A stretch of DNA of 64,000 nucleotides from Acetatifactor muris (GTDB taxonomy: Bacteria; Bacillota; Clostridia; Lachnospirales; Lachnospiraceae): contig NZ_JANJZD010000003.1 of the NCBI RefSeq assembly GCF_024623325.1, positions 186,001 through 250,000 of the forward strand. Direction: 5' to 3'. This document shows positions 8,818 through 17,283 of the stretch, one piece after another. A program made the translations under genes and the position numbers. The notes under the pieces are model-generated. The model ran no database searches. It was not told where the DNA came from and saw only the letters and a list, made by a program, of their open reading frames with translations. Position 1 is the stretch's first letter. The number at the start of each line of letters is the position of its first letter.

Positions 8818-10465
8818 TTATTTTGCTGCTTCCAGCTCTTTGTAAAGGTCAATCTTCTGATCGATGACTTCCTGTCCACCGGCTTGCAGATAATCATTCA
8901 GTATCTTGTCATAGGTGGAATCGAATTCTTCCGGTTTACAGGTAATCAGGGTGGGCAGCTCGCTTGTCAGACCGGGCAGAAGGCCTGCATACTTCTCGTC
9001 GGCTTCTGTCTTGATTCCCTGGAAGTAATAGTCTGCCTGCCCGCCGACCTCCGCGGCAATGAAGGCGTCATAAGCCAGCTTCTTCATCTTGGCCGTCACT
9101 TCGTCCATTCCTTCTGTAGATTCTTTATATCCATAAGGTTTGCCGTTATAGACAAGCATGAAATCACCTACGGTAATGCGTTCAAAGTCATATTCGGATG
9201 CAGCCTTTTCCTCATCTGTATAGGGAATGGTTACGATGGTATCTCCCTCCAGATTGTAATGCACTCCTTCAAATCCATAGTGGAACACTTTCGCAACGTC
9301 CCACACAGAAAGCCAATCCAGATATTTGATGGCATTTTCAGGATTCTTGCAGGTAGCGGGAACTGCGATGTACATACCGGTGGGGGCATATACTCTGTTG
9401 AACTGTTCGCCGTTTACATTGTCCAGATAGAAAGGAACTACTTCTGCGTCGGAATCCGTCTCATACAGAGCCTTCACACCGGTAACCTCCGCCGCGTCAT
9501 GACCGAAAGCCAGGATACGGCCGTTGCTGAGCAGACCATTAAAGGATGTGTAAGAAGTATCGGTATCTACCATGAAATCCGGGTCTGCCAGCCCCTCATT
9601 ATACAGCTGGTTCAGGTAGCGTACCCCTTCCTTATATCCGGGCCAGAACATATCATTGTAGCAGGCATGCATTTCATCCGTCAGATTCGGCGTGTCTATG
9701 AAGGCCTTGATGATAGTGTCAGCCAGACCTGCGCTCCATGCGCCGATCAGACCCAGAGGGAACATCTCGCTTCCCTGGCCTGAGGGATCCAGATCCTTAA
9801 ACTGATGAAGCAGATCTGTGAAATCCTCTATACTCATATGATAAATTCCATCTGCATCCGTCTGCAGGGTATAGCCTATTCCATCCAGCCAGTCCTTGCG
9901 GATATACATACTGTGCCAGCCCACATTAGGCCGTCTCGCTACGATTGCCCACTGATTTCCCTCTGACTGTCCATAGGACATTGTCTCCTCCAGATTCTCC
10001 TGGAGATTGGGTCCATACTGCTGAATCAGATCACTCAGCTCCACCAGACCGCCATCCTTACCGAACTGCATGATCATATTGCTGTCATAGCTGAAGATAA
10101 TGTCAGGGGCTTCGTCGCCTGCCATCAGGGTATTCACTTTCTCCGCATCCTGAGAGCGGGGCACAGGGACAAAAGTCACGGTGATATTGTTGGGATCTCC
10201 GAACTCTTTCTGTACCCAGTGCGTCCAGTAGTTATCTGTGGCGGAACCATAGGTTTCCGTGGTATTGCCGCGGTCATACATCATAACGGAAAGCGTTGTG
10301 GCCTCCGCAGGTGTCTCCTGATTTCCCTCACCTGCTTCTACCCCCCCCGGTCTGATTTCCGGCACCGGAACCGCTGGCGCTTCCCGATGCTTCGCCGGAA
10401 TCTCCGCAGGCCGTGAGACCAAGTACCAGTGCCGCCGCCAGCGTCATAGATAAAAACTTCCTCAT
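8818..10465 (-). pseudogene. sugar ABC transporter lipoprotein (binding protein), frameshifted at a G8 tract
   Basis: The body from about 10340 down to 8818 encodes an extracellular solute-binding protein of the type that pairs with LplB/LplC permeases. That frame has no secretion signal of its own. The signal lies in another frame: the ATG at 10465, 6 bases after a perfect AGGAGGT site, encodes MRKFLSMTLAAALVLGLTAC, a lipoprotein signal with lipobox cysteine 20. This frame meets TGA just after a run of eight G residues (plus-strand C at 10341-10348). With seven G the two parts join into 548 residues. The tract is therefore a real frameshift, a phase-variable switch or a homopolymer read error. 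Intact, the protein would capture an oligosaccharide outside the membrane. Confidence 0.85.
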
Positions 10466-10532
10466 AAAACAGTACCTCCTTAAATTGAATTTTATTTTTA
10501 TGTATTTGCCGATTATCGGCAGAATAACCCTT

Positions 10533-11393
10533 CTACCCTTTCACAGAGCCAATCATGACGCCCTTGACAAAATATTTCTGAAGCCAGGGATAGATCACCA
10601 TGACCGGAATCATACTGAACACCAGACAGGAAGCCTTCACCGTCTCCGCAATGAGGTCCGCCTTCATCTCCGGAATATCCTCCAGCATCGTACTCACCTG
10701 GCTGGCCTGTATCAGCTGGCGCAGCCGCACCTGAATGGTATACAGACTCTCATCATTGATGTACAGAATTGCATCCATAAAGCCGTTCCATCGTCCCACC
10801 GCATAGAACAGAGCGATGGTAGCCAGCATGGCTTTTGCCAGAGGAAGCACAATCCTTATCAATACCACCAGATCATTGGCGCCGTCCACATAGGCCGACT
10901 CTTCCAGTTCTCTGGGCATGGACTGGAAAAAGCTTTTCATCAGAATCATGTTGTAGGTAGACAACATACCCGGCAGAATCAATACCCAGAAATTGTTGAG
11001 CAGTCCCAGCGACTTGATATTCAGGTATCCCGGAATCATGCCGCCGCTGAAATACATGGTAAAAAGGATGTAAATCAGCAGAACTGACTTGAATTTCAGC
11101 CCCGGCCGCGACAGGGGATACGCACACAGAATCGTCATCACCAGACAGATTAAAGTGTGCACCAGAGTCAGAAACAGGGTGAACCACATGGAATCCATCA
11201 GTCCCTTATTGTTAAACACCGCCTTGTAGGCAGACAAATCCCAGCCTATCGGCCAGAGGAACACATCCCCCCGCATGACAGCCGTCTTATTGGAAAAGGA
11301 CATTGCCACAATGTGCAGAAAGGGAATCAGACAGCACAATCCGACGAAAACCACTATAAGCACTGTAAATACTTTAAACACCTTATCCTTCAT
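10533..11393 (-). CDS. carbohydrate ABC transporter permease, LplC/YtcP type
   Basis: The 286-residue membrane protein has about six hydrophobic segments and the binding-protein-dependent permease EAA loop (ESAYVDGANDLVVLIRIVLP at about 164-183), which docks the ATPase. FSGGMIPGYLNIKSLGLLNN and the C-terminal end VMIGSVKG are typical of the YtcP/LplC subfamily of CUT1 importers. It forms a pair with the LplB-type permease encoded immediately upstream (12-bp gap). No ATPase gene is present in this operon, so the transporter probably uses a shared MsmX-like ATPase, as in other Firmicutes. The start follows GAGGAGGG. Confidence 0.93.
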   Translation of the reverse strand: MKDKVFKVFTVLIVVFVGLCCLIPFLHIVAMSFSNKTAVMRGDVFLWPIGWDLSAYKAVFNNKGLMDSMWFTLFLTLVHTLICLVMTILCAYPLSRPGLKFKSVLLIYILFTMYFSGGMIPGYLNIKSLGLLNNFWVLILPGMLSTYNMILMKSFFQSMPRELEESAYVDGANDLVVLIRIVLPLAKAMLATIALFYAVGRWNGFMDAILYINDESLYTIQVRLRQLIQASQVSTMLEDIPEMKADLIAETVKASCLVFSMIPVMVIYPWLQKYFVKGVMIGSVKG

Positions 11394-11405
11394 GCTTTCC
11401 CTCCT

Positions 11406-12374
11406 CTACCAGATACCATTGCCGGATACACGCTTGCTGATTGCATTGGCGCTGAGTACCAGGGCAAAGTTGATAACTGACTGTGCAAGACCTACCGCCG
11501 TACCAATGCTGAATTTCCCCTGTTCCAGGCCCACACGGTATACAAAGGTACTCACCACATCCGCCACTTCCATTACTGTGCTGTTCTGCATGACAAACGG
11601 CTGTTCAAATCCGATGCTGGCCAGACCGCCCACCGCCAGAATCAGCATAATTGCAACTGTATCCTTGATACAGGGAACAGTGATGGCCGTCATCATCCGA
11701 AACCGGGAACATCCATCCACCCGGGCCGCCTCGTAGATTTCCTGATCGATTCCCGTCATGGCCGAGAGATAGATGATGGTGTTCCATCCGATACTCTTCC
11801 AGACACCTACAATGAAATAAGTAAAAATCCACCATCCATTACTGGAGAGAAAAGGAACCGCCTGCCCTCCCATACCTTTGATAATCGTATTGACCAGACC
11901 GGAGGAAGCAAAAATCTGGTACATCATACCGCCTACCACAGACCAGGAAATAAAGTGCGGCAGATAGATAACTGTCTGTATTGTCTTCTTAAATGTGGCA
12001 CGGCTGATTTCATTCAGGAACAGTGCCAGGATAATGGGCAGCGGAAATCCCAGCACCAACCCCAGGATATTCAGCGTCATCATATTGCGCACGGACAGCC
12101 AGAAGGTTTTTGACTGCGCCACACGTTCAAAATATTCCAGTCCCACCCAGGGGCTCTCCCATATTCCCTTAAACATGTTAAAGTTCTTAAAAGCGATTAC
12201 AACTCCGGGCATGGCTCTGTAGGAAAACAGATAGTAATACAGTATCGGCAGCGCCAGCATCGCATAAAATATCCAGTGCCTACGCATATAAGATAATACA
12301 CCCTTCCGGGGACGCATATTTTTATCGTTCTTTGCCAGTTTGTTTTTTTGCAGATTATTTCGCCTGTCCTTCAT
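11406..12374 (-). CDS. sugar ABC transporter permease, LplB type
   Basis: The 322-residue permease has a basic cytoplasmic N-terminus, then a first membrane segment at about residues 34-50 (HWIFYAMLALPILYYYLFSY) and about five more. It carries the LplB-type stretch MPGVVIAFKNFNMFKGIWES and the EAA loop EIYEAARVDGCSRFRMMTAI. I chose the ATG at 12374 rather than a TTG two codons earlier because the G-rich ribosome site then has usable spacing. It is the first gene of the eight-gene carbohydrate operon, about 90 bases downstream of a strong promoter. Confidence 0.92.
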   Translation of the reverse strand: MKDRRNNLQKNKLAKNDKNMRPRKGVLSYMRRHWIFYAMLALPILYYYLFSYRAMPGVVIAFKNFNMFKGIWESPWVGLEYFERVAQSKTFWLSVRNMMTLNILGLVLGFPLPIILALFLNEISRATFKKTIQTVIYLPHFISWSVVGGMMYQIFASSGLVNTIIKGMGGQAVPFLSSNGWWIFTYFIVGVWKSIGWNTIIYLSAMTGIDQEIYEAARVDGCSRFRMMTAITVPCIKDTVAIMLILAVGGLASIGFEQPFVMQNSTVMEVADVVSTFVYRVGLEQGKFSIGTAVGLAQSVINFALVLSANAISKRVSGNGIW

Positions 12375-12842
12375 CCTCAACCCCCATTCTCTCTTTGTTC
12401 GTACTCAGTACAGCTCATTTTTCCTTATTCAATTGTCTTTTCATTTATTTATAACATAATTTCTGTTCTAAATTATAGCACTTCAGAGATACCTCGTCAA
12501 CATTTAAAACATATTTTTTGTCTGTATGCATTCTACAAATTACAAGTATCTTTTCTGTGCACTTTTTATTTATTTCGCCTTGTCTTATACTTCTCTATAC
12601 ATCTTGTCTACAAATTACGTTGCATTCTGCTTTTATCTTGTCTATATTTGTATTCACTTTTGACAGTTCACTTTCTCGTAATTTTTTCTCTCTGTAGCCG
12701 AAACCAACAGTAAAAGTAGAAGCTCCCCCTGTTTTTTCCTGTATTTAAAACATTTTTTCTGTTGTATTCTGCAGTCCAGGTGCATTTTTTTGTAACAGAG
12801 CAATCAGCTTTTCTGCGCATAGAAAAAGGAGCTGGCATACGT
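12375..12842. other. AT-rich intergenic stretch, no gene
   Basis: It holds the operon promoter at 12472-12500 and the potD terminator at its right end. The rest is AT-rich with short reiterations of ATCTTGTCTA and ACAAATTAC. I see no credible open frame and no clear operator. Confidence 0.7.
12472..12500 (-). promoter_or_regulatory. sigma-A promoter of the carbohydrate operon
   Basis: On the minus strand, -35 TTGACG (12495-12500) and -10 TATAAT (12472-12477) are separated by 17 bases. The predicted start lies near 12465, giving a leader of about 90 bases before the LplB-type gene. Confidence 0.85.
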
Positions 12843-12861
12843 TTATGCCAGCTCCCTTTTT
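12826..12861. terminator. bidirectional intrinsic terminator after potD
   Basis: A 12-bp perfect stem (12828-12839 with 12844-12855) has a 4-base loop and is flanked by A-run and T-run on either side. The loop and right arm contain the potD stop codon. Confidence 0.92.
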
Positions 12862-14102
12862 CGTCTGCGCCGTTTGCCTACAATAATGGCAATGTACACA
12901 GCCAGGAATCCCAGTATGATAGCCACCAGCACCGCAGACTCTCCCGGCCCTCCCATTTTCGCCTCGGCCCAGAGCCTGTCTATCAGTTTGCCGGTATCTT
13001 CCGGCAGATTCACAAATACCTGTGTGCGGGCCAGAATTTCCTCGTCCGGATAGTGGACCGGACTCGCCACCATTTCCTGGTCCATATACGCCTTGGCGGC
13101 TGTCTCAGGAGTAGAATAGCCCACATAATTCATATTTTCGCCGGCAATCTCCGGATCACACAGGAAATTGATATAGGCCTCCGCCTCCGCCTTATGCACG
13201 GAAGTGGCCGGGATGCACATGGCATCCACAAAATAGTTGGTCCCCTCCTCCGGCACCACAAACCGAATGTTCTCACTGTTGTCTACCAGAATAGCGGCGT
13301 CCCCGGAATAATAAGGCGCAATCCACGCTTCTTCGCTTTCCATCTTATCAAAAATGCGGTCCATCACATAAGCCTGTACCAGAGGCTTCTGCTGCTTTAA
13401 AAGGGCGACAGCTTCCAGCCAGTCGTTTTCGTCCGTGGTATTCAGCGATTGTCCCAGCAGAATCTGAGCAATGGCAAATGAGTCCCTGGGATTGTCGAAC
13501 ATCAGAATCTTCCCCGCATAACGGTCATCCCACAGGGCAGACCAGCTGGTAATCTCTTCCTCGATATAATCCGTATTGTAAAACAGCCCCACCACTCCCC
13601 ATGTATAGGGTACGGAATAACGATTTTCCGGATCATAATCCGGATTTCGAAAGCTCCCGTCAATATACTGGTAATTCGGTATATTGGAAAAGTCCAGCTC
13701 GGCAAGCATATTCTCATGGATGAGCTTCGATACCATGTAATCGGAAGGAATAATCACATCATAATCCGCACCGCCGCCCACCAGCTTGGAATAAAGCGAT
13801 TCATTGCTGTCGAAGGTGGTATAGTTGACCCGAATACCTGTGCGCCTGGTAAATTCGGCATTTACATCCAGAGAATCATCGGTGCCGTTGGCTATATATT
13901 CTCCCCAGTTATACACATTTATGGTTACGCCCCGATCGGGAGCCGCAGCTTCCTGTGCCTGAATTCTCTGCACCGGCATCAATGCCAGAAGAAGCATCAG
14001 ACCGGAGAAAATGCCGCCGAACCTGCCCCTTCGCCTTTTTCCGCGAAACTTCCTCTTCCCATGAATCGACACCTTTCCATGGAAATTCTCTCTTCCCTTC
14101 AT
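12843..14102 (-). CDS. potD: spermidine/putrescine ABC transporter binding protein with C-terminal membrane anchor
   Basis: The 419-residue protein matches PotD: INVYNWGEYIANGTDDSL after the signal peptide, YDVIIPSDYMVSKLI, and PYTWGVVGLFYNTDYI. It binds polyamines outside the membrane for PotABC. The N-terminus is very basic and is followed by a hydrophobic stretch ending in QAQE, which suggests signal peptidase I cleavage; no lipobox cysteine is present. Retention seems to be by a C-terminal helix (about 390-408, VLVAIILGFLAVYIAIIVG) followed by KRRRRKR. Most Firmicute PotD proteins are lipoproteins, so this is a different anchoring solution. The ATG at 14102, 10 bases after AGGAGG, is preferred over a GTG nine bases upstream. 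Confidence 0.93.
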   Translation of the reverse strand: MKGRENFHGKVSIHGKRKFRGKRRRGRFGGIFSGLMLLLALMPVQRIQAQEAAAPDRGVTINVYNWGEYIANGTDDSLDVNAEFTRRTGIRVNYTTFDSNESLYSKLVGGGADYDVIIPSDYMVSKLIHENMLAELDFSNIPNYQYIDGSFRNPDYDPENRYSVPYTWGVVGLFYNTDYIEEEITSWSALWDDRYAGKILMFDNPRDSFAIAQILLGQSLNTTDENDWLEAVALLKQQKPLVQAYVMDRIFDKMESEEAWIAPYYSGDAAILVDNSENIRFVVPEEGTNYFVDAMCIPATSVHKAEAEAYINFLCDPEIAGENMNYVGYSTPETAAKAYMDQEMVASPVHYPDEEILARTQVFVNLPEDTGKLIDRLWAEAKMGGPGESAVLVAIILGFLAVYIAIIVGKRRRRKRELA

Positions 14103-14168
14103 CCCCTTCACACCTCCTGCGGATATAATTCCATTTCAAGACTGTTCTGAACCTGCCGTGGATATCTC

Positions 14169-14978
14169 TCAGACATCCTGTCTCTCCGGCGTGTCCCGGT
14201 CCTTCCCGTTGCGGACATTGATAATAATCAGCAGCACCATCACCGCCCCGAACATCACGGTAGACAGAGCATTGATCTCCGGGCTGATGCGCTTGCGGGT
14301 CATGGAATAGATATAAATCGGCAGAGTCTGTGTGGTGCCGCTGGTGAAATAGCTGATGACAAAATCGTCAATGGAGAGGGTGAACGCCATGATCAGTCCT
14401 GTCACAATTCCAGGCATAATCTCCGGCAGCACCACCTTGAAAAAGGCTTTCAGCGGCGGACAGCCCAGGTCCTGAGCCGCCTCGTAAAGGTTAGGGTCCA
14501 TCTGACGCAGCTTCGGCAGAACAGACAGAATCACATAGGGCAGGCAGAAAGTAATATGGGCGGCAAATAATGACCCCATTCCCAGACTGCGCCCTCCGAA
14601 CAGCCGCACCGCGGACACGAACAGAAGCATCAGCGACACGCCTGTGACAATCTCAGGATTCACCATGGGAAAATTCGTAATATTCATCATAATACGTCTG
14701 GGCAGCCGCTTCATACTGTTGATACCGATGGCAGCCGCAGTACCCAGCACTGTGGAAATCACTGCAGACACCACCGCAATCAGCAGTGTATTGCGCAGAG
14801 CCTCCAATATCAGCCGATCTTCAAACAGCTTCTGATACCAGCGCAGGGAAAACCCGCCCCAGACCACACGGCTTCCGGTATCTGTGTCATTGAAAGAAAA
14901 CACAATGAGCACCAGTATCGGCGCATATAAAAAGAGGAATATGAGAAAGGTGTAAATGCGCCCGCTTATCTTTTTCAC
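14169..14978 (-). CDS. potC: spermidine/putrescine ABC transporter permease
   Basis: The 269-residue permease has about six membrane helices, the PotC-type N-terminal stretch VLIVFSFNDTDTGSRVVWGG, and the EAA loop ENLYEAAQDLGCPPLKAFFK-like segment at about 165-185 (LYEAAQDLGCPPLKAF). SIDDFVISYFTSGTTQTLPI is the classic PotC signature near the C-terminus. It pairs with PotB to form the polyamine channel in the membrane. Its start overlaps the potB stop by 4 bases, so the two are translationally coupled. Confidence 0.95.
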   Translation of the reverse strand: MKKISGRIYTFLIFLFLYAPILVLIVFSFNDTDTGSRVVWGGFSLRWYQKLFEDRLILEALRNTLLIAVVSAVISTVLGTAAAIGINSMKRLPRRIMMNITNFPMVNPEIVTGVSLMLLFVSAVRLFGGRSLGMGSLFAAHITFCLPYVILSVLPKLRQMDPNLYEAAQDLGCPPLKAFFKVVLPEIMPGIVTGLIMAFTLSIDDFVISYFTSGTTQTLPIYIYSMTRKRISPEINALSTVMFGAVMVLLIIINVRNGKDRDTPERQDV

Positions 14979-15802
14979 AGCAGCATACCCCCTTTTTCGT
15001 TGGCTTCACCGTCATCAAACTGATTCATAATCCCCATACAGATGAGAATGATCACCATCAGCACCAGAGAGACTGCAGAGCCCAGATTCGGATTGTAGGC
15101 ACTGCCCAGAAACTGCATGTCAATCAGGTCGCCGATCAGCAGATTGCCGCCTCCGCCCAACATTTTCGAGATAATGAAGGTACTCACCGCCGGCACGAAC
15201 ACCATGGTCACACCGGAGATAACCCCGGGCATGCTCAGAGGAACCACCACTTTCAGAAAAACCTGCCTGTCGTTTGCGCCCAGGTCCTGAGCGGCCTCAA
15301 TCACGCTCTGATCCATCTTGGTCAGAACCGAATACAGGGGCAGAATCATATAAGGAATATAGTTGTAGACCATCCCCAGAACCACCGCTCCCGCTGTGTT
15401 GATCATATGGACCCGCGGCAGGCCTACGGCAGCCAGCGCGGAATTGATGAGACCATTGTCCTCCAGAAGCGTCATCCAGGCATAGGTGCGCAGCAGGAAG
15501 TTCATCCACATGGGCAGCATCACCAGCATCACCATGACATTCTGCCGCTTTGCATTCATTCTGGCGATAATCAGGGCAAAGGGATATCCCAGCCCCAGCG
15601 AAATCACCGTGGCCACAGCCCCCAGCCAGATAGAGCGCAGAAACACATTGGAGTACTGCCCCACACTCAGAATGTTTTCCAGGGTAAAACTGCCTGCCTT
15701 ATCCGTAAAGGCAAAATATCCCACCAGCAGCATGGGCACTACAATAAAAACTGTCATCCAGACAGTGTAAGGCGCGGAGAGAAGCCTGGAATTAGATTTC
15801 AT
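14975..15802 (-). CDS. potB: spermidine/putrescine ABC transporter permease
   Basis: The 275-residue membrane protein carries PotB hallmarks: about six hydrophobic segments, [20 protein letters not shown], and the EAA loop [20 protein letters not shown] with its ATPase-docking helix. [14 protein letters not shown], a typical PotB loop, follows. It forms the membrane channel with PotC. The start overlaps the end of potA by 11 bases and the stop overlaps potC, so potA, potB, potC and potD form one unit. Confidence 0.95.
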   Translation of the reverse strand: MKSNSRLLSAPYTVWMTVFIVVPMLLVGYFAFTDKAGSFTLENILSVGQYSNVFLRSIWLGAVATVISLGLGYPFALIIARMNAKRQNVMVMLVMLPMWMNFLLRTYAWMTLLEDNGLINSALAAVGLPRVHMINTAGAVVLGMVYNYIPYMILPLYSVLTKMDQSVIEAAQDLGANDRQVFLKVVVPLSMPGVISGVTMVFVPAVSTFIISKMLGGGGNLLIGDLIDMQFLGSAYNPNLGSAVSLVLMVIILICMGIMNQFDDGEANEKGGMLL

Positions 15803-16976
15803 CGTCCTTCTCCTCCCTTTCCGCCTGTGCTTCTGTCAACTCATCCTCTTCGTCTGAAGCCTTTGCTTCCTCCGAAGCATTCATATCTTCTTCCATCTCA
15901 TCGCTGAAAGTACTGTAATCTCCAAACACGCCGGAGTATTCGGATTTCTCCATGACATGAATATCATCGGGAGTCAGAGCCAGTCCGATATGGTCCCCTA
16001 CCTGCCGGCATTCCGTGGACTGTATCATCCACTTAAAGCCCGCCACATCCACAATAATTTCATAATGTACTCCCTTGAAGGTGACGGCAGTGACATCCCC
16101 GATGATCAGCGTGGCATCCGGCTTGACCACTTTGATATCCTCCGGGCGAATTACCACGTCCACAGGAGTATTTCTGCCGAAACCGCCATCCAGGCAGCTG
16201 AAAGTATGCCCGGCAAACCGCACTGCGTAATCCTCCAGCATCACGCCGTCCAATATATTGGACTCCCCGATGAAATCCGCCACAAAGGCGTTCTTCGGTT
16301 CATTGTAAATGTCCGTGGGTGAGCCGATCTGCTGAATCACACCGCCGTCCATGACCACCACGGTATCTGACATGGACAGCGCCTCCTCCTGGTCATGGGT
16401 GACAAATACAAAAGTGATGCCCGTCTGCTGCTGTATTTTCTTCAGCTCAGCCTGCATGTCCTTGCGCAGCTTCAAATCCAGCGCCCCCAGAGGCTCGTCC
16501 AGCAGCAGAACCTTCGGCTCGTTGGCCAGAGCTCTGGCAATGGCTACCCTCTGCTGCTGCCCGCCGGAAAGCTGACCGATGCCTCTGTGGGCGTAACCGG
16601 TCAGATTGACCATGGCCAGCATCTCGTGAACGGTCTGTTTGATCTCCTTCTCACTGCGGCCTTTTAAGCGCATGCCGAAAGCAATATTCTCATATACATT
16701 CAGATGCGGAAACAGCGCGTACTTCTGGAAAATTGTATTGACCTCCCTCCTGTGAGGAGGAAGGCCGGTAATGTTCCTGTCATTAAAAAACACATCGCCG
16801 GCATCCGGCTTAATAAAGCCGGCAATGGTGCGGAGCACGGTAGTTTTGCCGCACCCGGAGGGCCCCAACAGCGTGACAAATTCCCCGTCATGTATCTCCA
16901 GGTTAAATCCTCCCAGAACCTGTTCTCCGTCATAAGATACTGTAATATTTTGTAAGGAAATGATGGTATTTTTCAA
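15792..16976 (-). CDS. potA: spermidine/putrescine ABC transporter ATPase
   Basis: From a TTG start at 16976, 9 bases after AAAGGAG, the protein has 394 residues. Walker A is [11 protein letters not shown] (about 37-47), the signature [15 protein letters not shown], and Walker [15 protein letters not shown]-terminal TOBE-like beta domain follows ([13 protein letters not shown]). The last 35 residues are a very acidic tail ([20 protein letters not shown]...), longer than usual for PotA. An upstream ATG would add a leader with no homology, so it was not used. The protein powers polyamine import through PotB and PotC from the cytoplasmic side. Confidence 0.95.
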   Translation of the reverse strand: MKNTIISLQNITVSYDGEQVLGGFNLEIHDGEFVTLLGPSGCGKTTVLRTIAGFIKPDAGDVFFNDRNITGLPPHRREVNTIFQKYALFPHLNVYENIAFGMRLKGRSEKEIKQTVHEMLAMVNLTGYAHRGIGQLSGGQQQRVAIARALANEPKVLLLDEPLGALDLKLRKDMQAELKKIQQQTGITFVFVTHDQEEALSMSDTVVVMDGGVIQQIGSPTDIYNEPKNAFVADFIGESNILDGVMLEDYAVRFAGHTFSCLDGGFGRNTPVDVVIRPEDIKVVKPDATLIIGDVTAVTFKGVHYEIIVDVAGFKWMIQSTECRQVGDHIGLALTPDDIHVMEKSEYSGVFGDYSTFSDEMEEDMNASEEAKASDEEDELTEAQAEREEKDDEI

Positions 16977-17051
16977 AAGTGGAATCTCCTTTGCAAGGTG
17001 CCGCACAGCTGCCAGAATACGACACTTTTCGAGCACTGACATAATGAAATA

Positions 17052-17080
17052 AATATACGGGATAGCGAAGCTTTTGTCAA
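17052..17080 (-). promoter_or_regulatory. sigma-A promoter of potABCD
   Basis: On the minus strand TTGACA (17075-17080), a 17-base spacer and TATATT (17052-17057). The predicted start near 17045 gives a leader of about 70 bases. Confidence 0.85.
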
Positions 17081-17187
17081 TCATTTCCGCGGATTTTCCT
17101 GTGGCATTTTCCCGTGATAAATGCACTTTTCTCCCATGGGACAGCCTCCGTCCAGACTGTAACGTCCCGGTTATATCATTCACACAG

Positions 17188-17220
17188 CAATCGGCGGCAG
17201 TTTTCTGCTGCCGCCGATTG
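17188..17220. terminator. hairpin after the GH42 gene, probable terminator without a clear T-run
   Basis: CAATCGGCGGCAG (17188-17200) pairs perfectly with 17208-17220 across a 7-base loop. It is GC-rich and lies 64 bases after the GH42 stop, but the T-run expected on the minus strand is absent. Confidence 0.55.
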
Positions 17221-17283
17221 CCATAAAATGTAATTTTCTGAAATCGTCCTCCGGGTGGTCATCGGCAGAGTCTCCCGCCGGAT

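Larger units (their letters stand above)
16977..17283. other. intergenic region between potA and the GH42 gene
   Basis: It holds the pot promoter and a perfect hairpin close to the end of the GH42 gene. Nothing else is evident. Confidence 0.7.

Noticed and set aside
8818..10422. start of the binding protein at 10422 in the single open frame
   Set aside because: It would give a cytoplasmic binding protein without ribosome site; a perfect ribosome site and lipoprotein signal exist at 10465 in the other frame.
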